Shown here in pieces: positions 61,940-64,000 of a DNA stretch of 64,000 bases (its first letter is position 1; every line of letters starts with the position of its first letter). The translations under genes and the position numbers were made by a program. The stretch is from Paenibacillus harenae DSM 16969. Its GTDB lineage: Bacteria; Bacillota; Bacilli; Paenibacillales; Paenibacillaceae. The DNA lies in assembly GCF_000422465.1 (NCBI RefSeq), contig NZ_KE383844.1:726800-790799 (forward strand), given 5' to 3'. The notes beneath the pieces are model-generated. The model was not told where the DNA came from and ran no database searches. It worked only from the letters and a program-made list of their open reading frames with translations.

Positions 61940-62401
61940 TTGGCTGATTTACTAACGGTTGACCAATTGGCTCAAATGCTTGAATTGCACCCCAGAACGA
62001 TCAGACGCTATATACGTGATAAACAACTTAAAGCATCAAAAGTTGGTGGAGAATGGAGAATACGAAAGGAGGATGCGGAAGTGTTTATTGGCGGAAGACT
62101 CGCTGAGTTAAAGGCGGAAGCAACGGAGGATATTCAGGCTTTTATTCAAGGAAAGGACAGTGAAATCGGAGGTAAACTTCAAGTTTGTACTGTTCTTGAT
62201 TGTTATGTTGGTACACCAGAAGCTATGAAGATCTCTGAAATCATCATGTGGCACATGAATGAATCAAACCCCAAACGCGGTAAAGCCAAATTTCAATACT
62301 TTTACGATGATACCGATAAAAAAGGACGTTATATCATTTGGGGAAACCCGATATTTGTAGGCACTGTACTATCGGCAGTAGGTGAAAGCATTAATAATTA
62401 A
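61940..62401 (+). CDS. Excisionase-type helix-turn-helix protein
   Basis: 153 residues, TTG start behind AGGAGGTG. Residues 1-55 form an HTH_17/excisionase-like DNA-binding domain: LLTVDQLAQMLELHPRTIRRYIRDKQLKASKVGGEWRI. The C-terminal ~90 residues (LQVCTVLDCYVGTPEAMKISEI) look like a small alpha/beta domain that could bind a ligand or dimerise. No phage genes are adjacent. Confidence 0.85.
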   Translation: MADLLTVDQLAQMLELHPRTIRRYIRDKQLKASKVGGEWRIRKEDAEVFIGGRLAELKAEATEDIQAFIQGKDSEIGGKLQVCTVLDCYVGTPEAMKISEIIMWHMNESNPKRGKAKFQYFYDDTDKKGRYIIWGNPIFVGTVLSAVGESINN

Positions 62402-62408
62402 ACTAATA

Positions 62409-62441
62409 GTACAATCCCCCTGTTTCAAAACGGGGGGATTG
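62409..62441 (+). terminator. Terminator of the HTH gene
   Basis: CAATCCCCC/GGGGGATTG stem. Confidence 0.75.
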
Positions 62442-62458
62442 TTGCACTCTACTGCCAG

Positions 62459-62699
62459 TTAGCCCTTCGGATATTGATTCCAAAAATTCCCTGAGTATGT
62501 GCCTGCCTGGTCTGAATAGGATGTGACTTTGCCGATTATTGAACCGATTTGTTCCGCTTCCACTCGATTGTCCGTGATGATATAGGATTTACCGTCGTTC
62601 ACAACAAAGTTGTATGCCAAATCCGCATGAATTGACCCTATTGCAAAAAAAAGTGCTTGCCAGCCAGAGCGGAATTAGCAAAAATAGAGTTTTTCTCAA
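62459..62699 (-). pseudogene. Small secreted protein broken in a homopolymer run
   Basis: From TTG 62699 behind a poly-G site, the frame reads a signal peptide LRKTLFLLIPLWLASTFF, then hits an eight-base homopolymer (A on the + strand, 62645-62652). With seven bases the frame would continue AIGSIHADLAYNFVVNDGKS, then IGSIIGKVTSYSDQAGTYSG and NFWNQYPKG. The IGKVxxYSDxxGTYSGNF block occurs at the end of many Bacillales secreted proteins, usually followed by a few more residues; here a TAA truncates it. Confidence 0.65.
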
Positions 62700-62741
62700 A
62701 TACCCCCCCATTGTCTCTTCTCTTAATCAGACGAAATAAAG

Positions 62742-62942
62742 ATGTATACCGCAAATACGGCAAAGAGAGCGGAAGAATCGCTATCGAGCTGCCGACCCTC
62801 GCGCTCCGAGACTGACCATAAGCACTACAGCCCCCCGACGACGCCGTACAGGAGCCCTTACCGGATCAGCAGCTCGCACAGCCGTAGGCGATCGCCGGAC
62901 CTAATGGCTCGTTCTATGGGTGCTGATGGAACTAATGTATGA
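62742..62942. other. GC-rich degenerate coding debris
   Basis: In contrast to the AT-rich flanks, this stretch is GC-rich and carries short protein-like pieces (for example KYGKESGRIAIELPTLALRD) broken by stops. Origin unknown. Confidence 0.35.
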
Positions 62943-63079
62943 TTATACTGATTGAGGATCGTACAAATCTAACAAAATCATCTCTTCTATTTTGATGTTA
63001 TTGGACTGAAAAGAAGCATGACCGACGAATATATTTCAGTGAGGCTTAAGTAGCAAACCAGTCATTCCTTCTTACCAAC

Positions 63080-63424
63080 ATGAAGGAAAGTCATTATATT
63101 TTATCACGGATGGAGGACAAGATTTTGATTAGTCAAATCAAGGACTTATATCAAGAAGAGATCCGTTATCTTGATTTATACTATTCCTCAGACAGAGTAA
63201 CGAATTACCTTGAAGATTTAGATTGGATCGAGAAAGAGATCGAAAAACTGTCTCGTTCGCAATGCTTGAAGGATAAACAAGTCATGGCTACCTTTGAAAA
63301 ATTAAAAGAGAGTACGGTAAAAAGAATCCATAAATGTAGGTTTAAAGATGTTTCAAGTGAAAAAGAGTTTCTTGAATACTGTATAAATGAACTACATCCG
63401 CTTCAGTTCGATGCAGTAGTCTAA
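63080..63424 (+). CDS. Hypothetical helical protein
   Basis: 114 residues, AT-rich, charged and helical with no signal peptide. Contains LYQEEIRYLDLYYSSDRVTN and a Cys-containing C-terminal part. Ribosome site poor, so the start is uncertain. It lies between degraded sequences and may be accessory DNA. No family recognised. Confidence 0.45.
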   Translation: MKESHYILSRMEDKILISQIKDLYQEEIRYLDLYYSSDRVTNYLEDLDWIEKEIEKLSRSQCLKDKQVMATFEKLKESTVKRIHKCRFKDVSSEKEFLEYCINELHPLQFDAVV

Positions 63425-63439
63425 AAAAATGGTTAGGGC

Positions 63440-63530
63440 ATTCCAATAACCATCCACTTCATGTATCAGAGCATGTCCCGAGTTGGGCGGTGCATCGATA
63501 ACGGTCCAATGGAATCTTTCTGGGGGGAAC
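63440..63530 (+). mobile_element. IS3-family transposase (OrfB) fragment
   Basis: In frame HFMYQSMSRVGRCIDNGPME then SFWG. SMSRxGxCxDNxPxESFWG is the conserved C-terminal DDE region of IS3/IS150 transposases. The frame is lost after SFWGE. Confidence 0.75.
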
Positions 63531-63654
63531 CTGGCGGTACCCCTCTAACTCTTGAGCCAAAATTGCACTTCATGATTATTTATGGGTTCATTCTTTATCA
63601 AAGTTGAAAATATCTGCTCATTTTTAACCTCTAAAATATACTCCTTATACACAT

Positions 63655-64000
63655 TGAACTGTGACCCGTGAAATAGACACTTTGAAAAAAGTGTCTATTT
63701 CACGGGTTTTTGTGTTTTAATTAACATACTAAATAGAACGGGGTATAACTTTCATCATGTCTAAACGCAAATGTTTTACACCAATGCAGATTAAAATACT
63801 TGAATCAAATCCTAATGTCGTGCACGTTTCAGAGAAAGCAATTACATATAGCCCTGAGTTTAAACGGTACGCAGTAAAGGCATACATGAGCGGCATCACA
63901 CCTATGCAGATCTTCACTGATGGTGGATTCGAAACCACAATAGTTGGGACAAGAAATCCTAGAGCCTCTCTAGAACGTTGGTGGAGATCGTACAGAGCTT
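63655..64000 (+). mobile_element. IS3-family element, left end (continues past the window)
   Basis: The terminal TGAACTGTGACCCGTGAAAT at 63655 is IS3-like. It overlaps a 20-bp-stem palindrome centred near 63686 (ACCCGTGAAATAGACAC and its complement). OrfA starts 100 bp later and runs off the edge. Confidence 0.65.
63757..64000 (+). CDS. IS3 OrfA-type HTH transposase (partial)
   Basis: 81 codons from ATG 63757 with no stop before the window end. It reads MSKRKCFTPMQIKILESNPN, then VSEKAITYSPEFKRYAVKAY, then ERWWRSYRA. This is the HTH start of an IS3-type OrfA of the SEKxITYxxEFK group. Confidence 0.8.
   Translation, partial: MSKRKCFTPMQIKILESNPNVVHVSEKAITYSPEFKRYAVKAYMSGITPMQIFTDGGFETTIVGTRNPRASLERWWRSYRA

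Noticed and set aside
62742..62942. 66-codon + frame rich in Ser and Arg
   Set aside because: Low-complexity frame in degenerate GC-rich debris without start signals.

Overview
The window looks like chromosomal DNA from a spore-forming Firmicute of the Paenibacillaceae (Paenibacillus or a close relative). The reasons are a gerA-type germination operon, S-layer-homology (SLH) proteins, a T-box-controlled thrS, EcsAB, KinB-like kinases, strong AGGAGG-type ribosome sites, sigma-A promoters and many bidirectional U-tailed terminators. No tRNA, rRNA or CRISPR array was seen. The genus is an inference from gene content and style.

Layout. 1-14 kb is housekeeping: ecsAB (partial), a HAD phosphatase, a secreted coiled-coil protein behind a short leader, a GAF/PAS histidine kinase, T-box-thrS, an AraC regulator divergent from a variant pyruvate kinase, a KinB-like kinase and pepT. 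15-22 kb is a transport locus: solute-binding lipoprotein, HlyD-like adaptor and two MalF/MalG-type permeases, divergent from an OmpR-type two-component system. 22-30 kb has a Na+/H+ antiporter, a TetR-controlled membrane protein, mqo, a UPF0158 protein and a nonsense-mutated SLH protein. 31-38 kb is a four-gene ger operon and an SLH lipoprotein. 38-53 kb is accessory: a GT39-like protein, acetyltransferases, and several oxidoreductases or transporters each next to its own regulator (WYL, MerR, Crp/YeiL, HxlR, TetR). 53-64 kb holds galK, an ECF41 sigma factor divergent from a carboxymuconolactone-decarboxylase/NmrA operon, an aminoglycoside-phosphotransferase-like kinase, and much genetic debris.

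The recurring theme is small regulator-plus-target modules whose operators can be read directly. Three TGTCACA-type ECF41 promoters, two 16-bp HxlR palindromes, two shared TetR operators, a MerR-type long-spacer promoter and tandem TetR boxes are all visible. A second theme is gene decay. Fossils include a fused gerXA/gerXB remnant behind an intact-looking sigma-G promoter, a MarR regulator and its SDR neighbour that decayed together, an aac(3) start, the end of a sodium symporter, the end of a HAD phosphatase, an integrase piece, IS3 pieces and a secreted protein broken in an eight-base homopolymer.

I found no wholly new system that I can prove. The best leads are the ABC-permease/adaptor/TCS locus at 15.4-22.3 kb with its 65-bp tandem element, the pyruvate kinase with altered potassium-site residues, and the ECF41 regulon.
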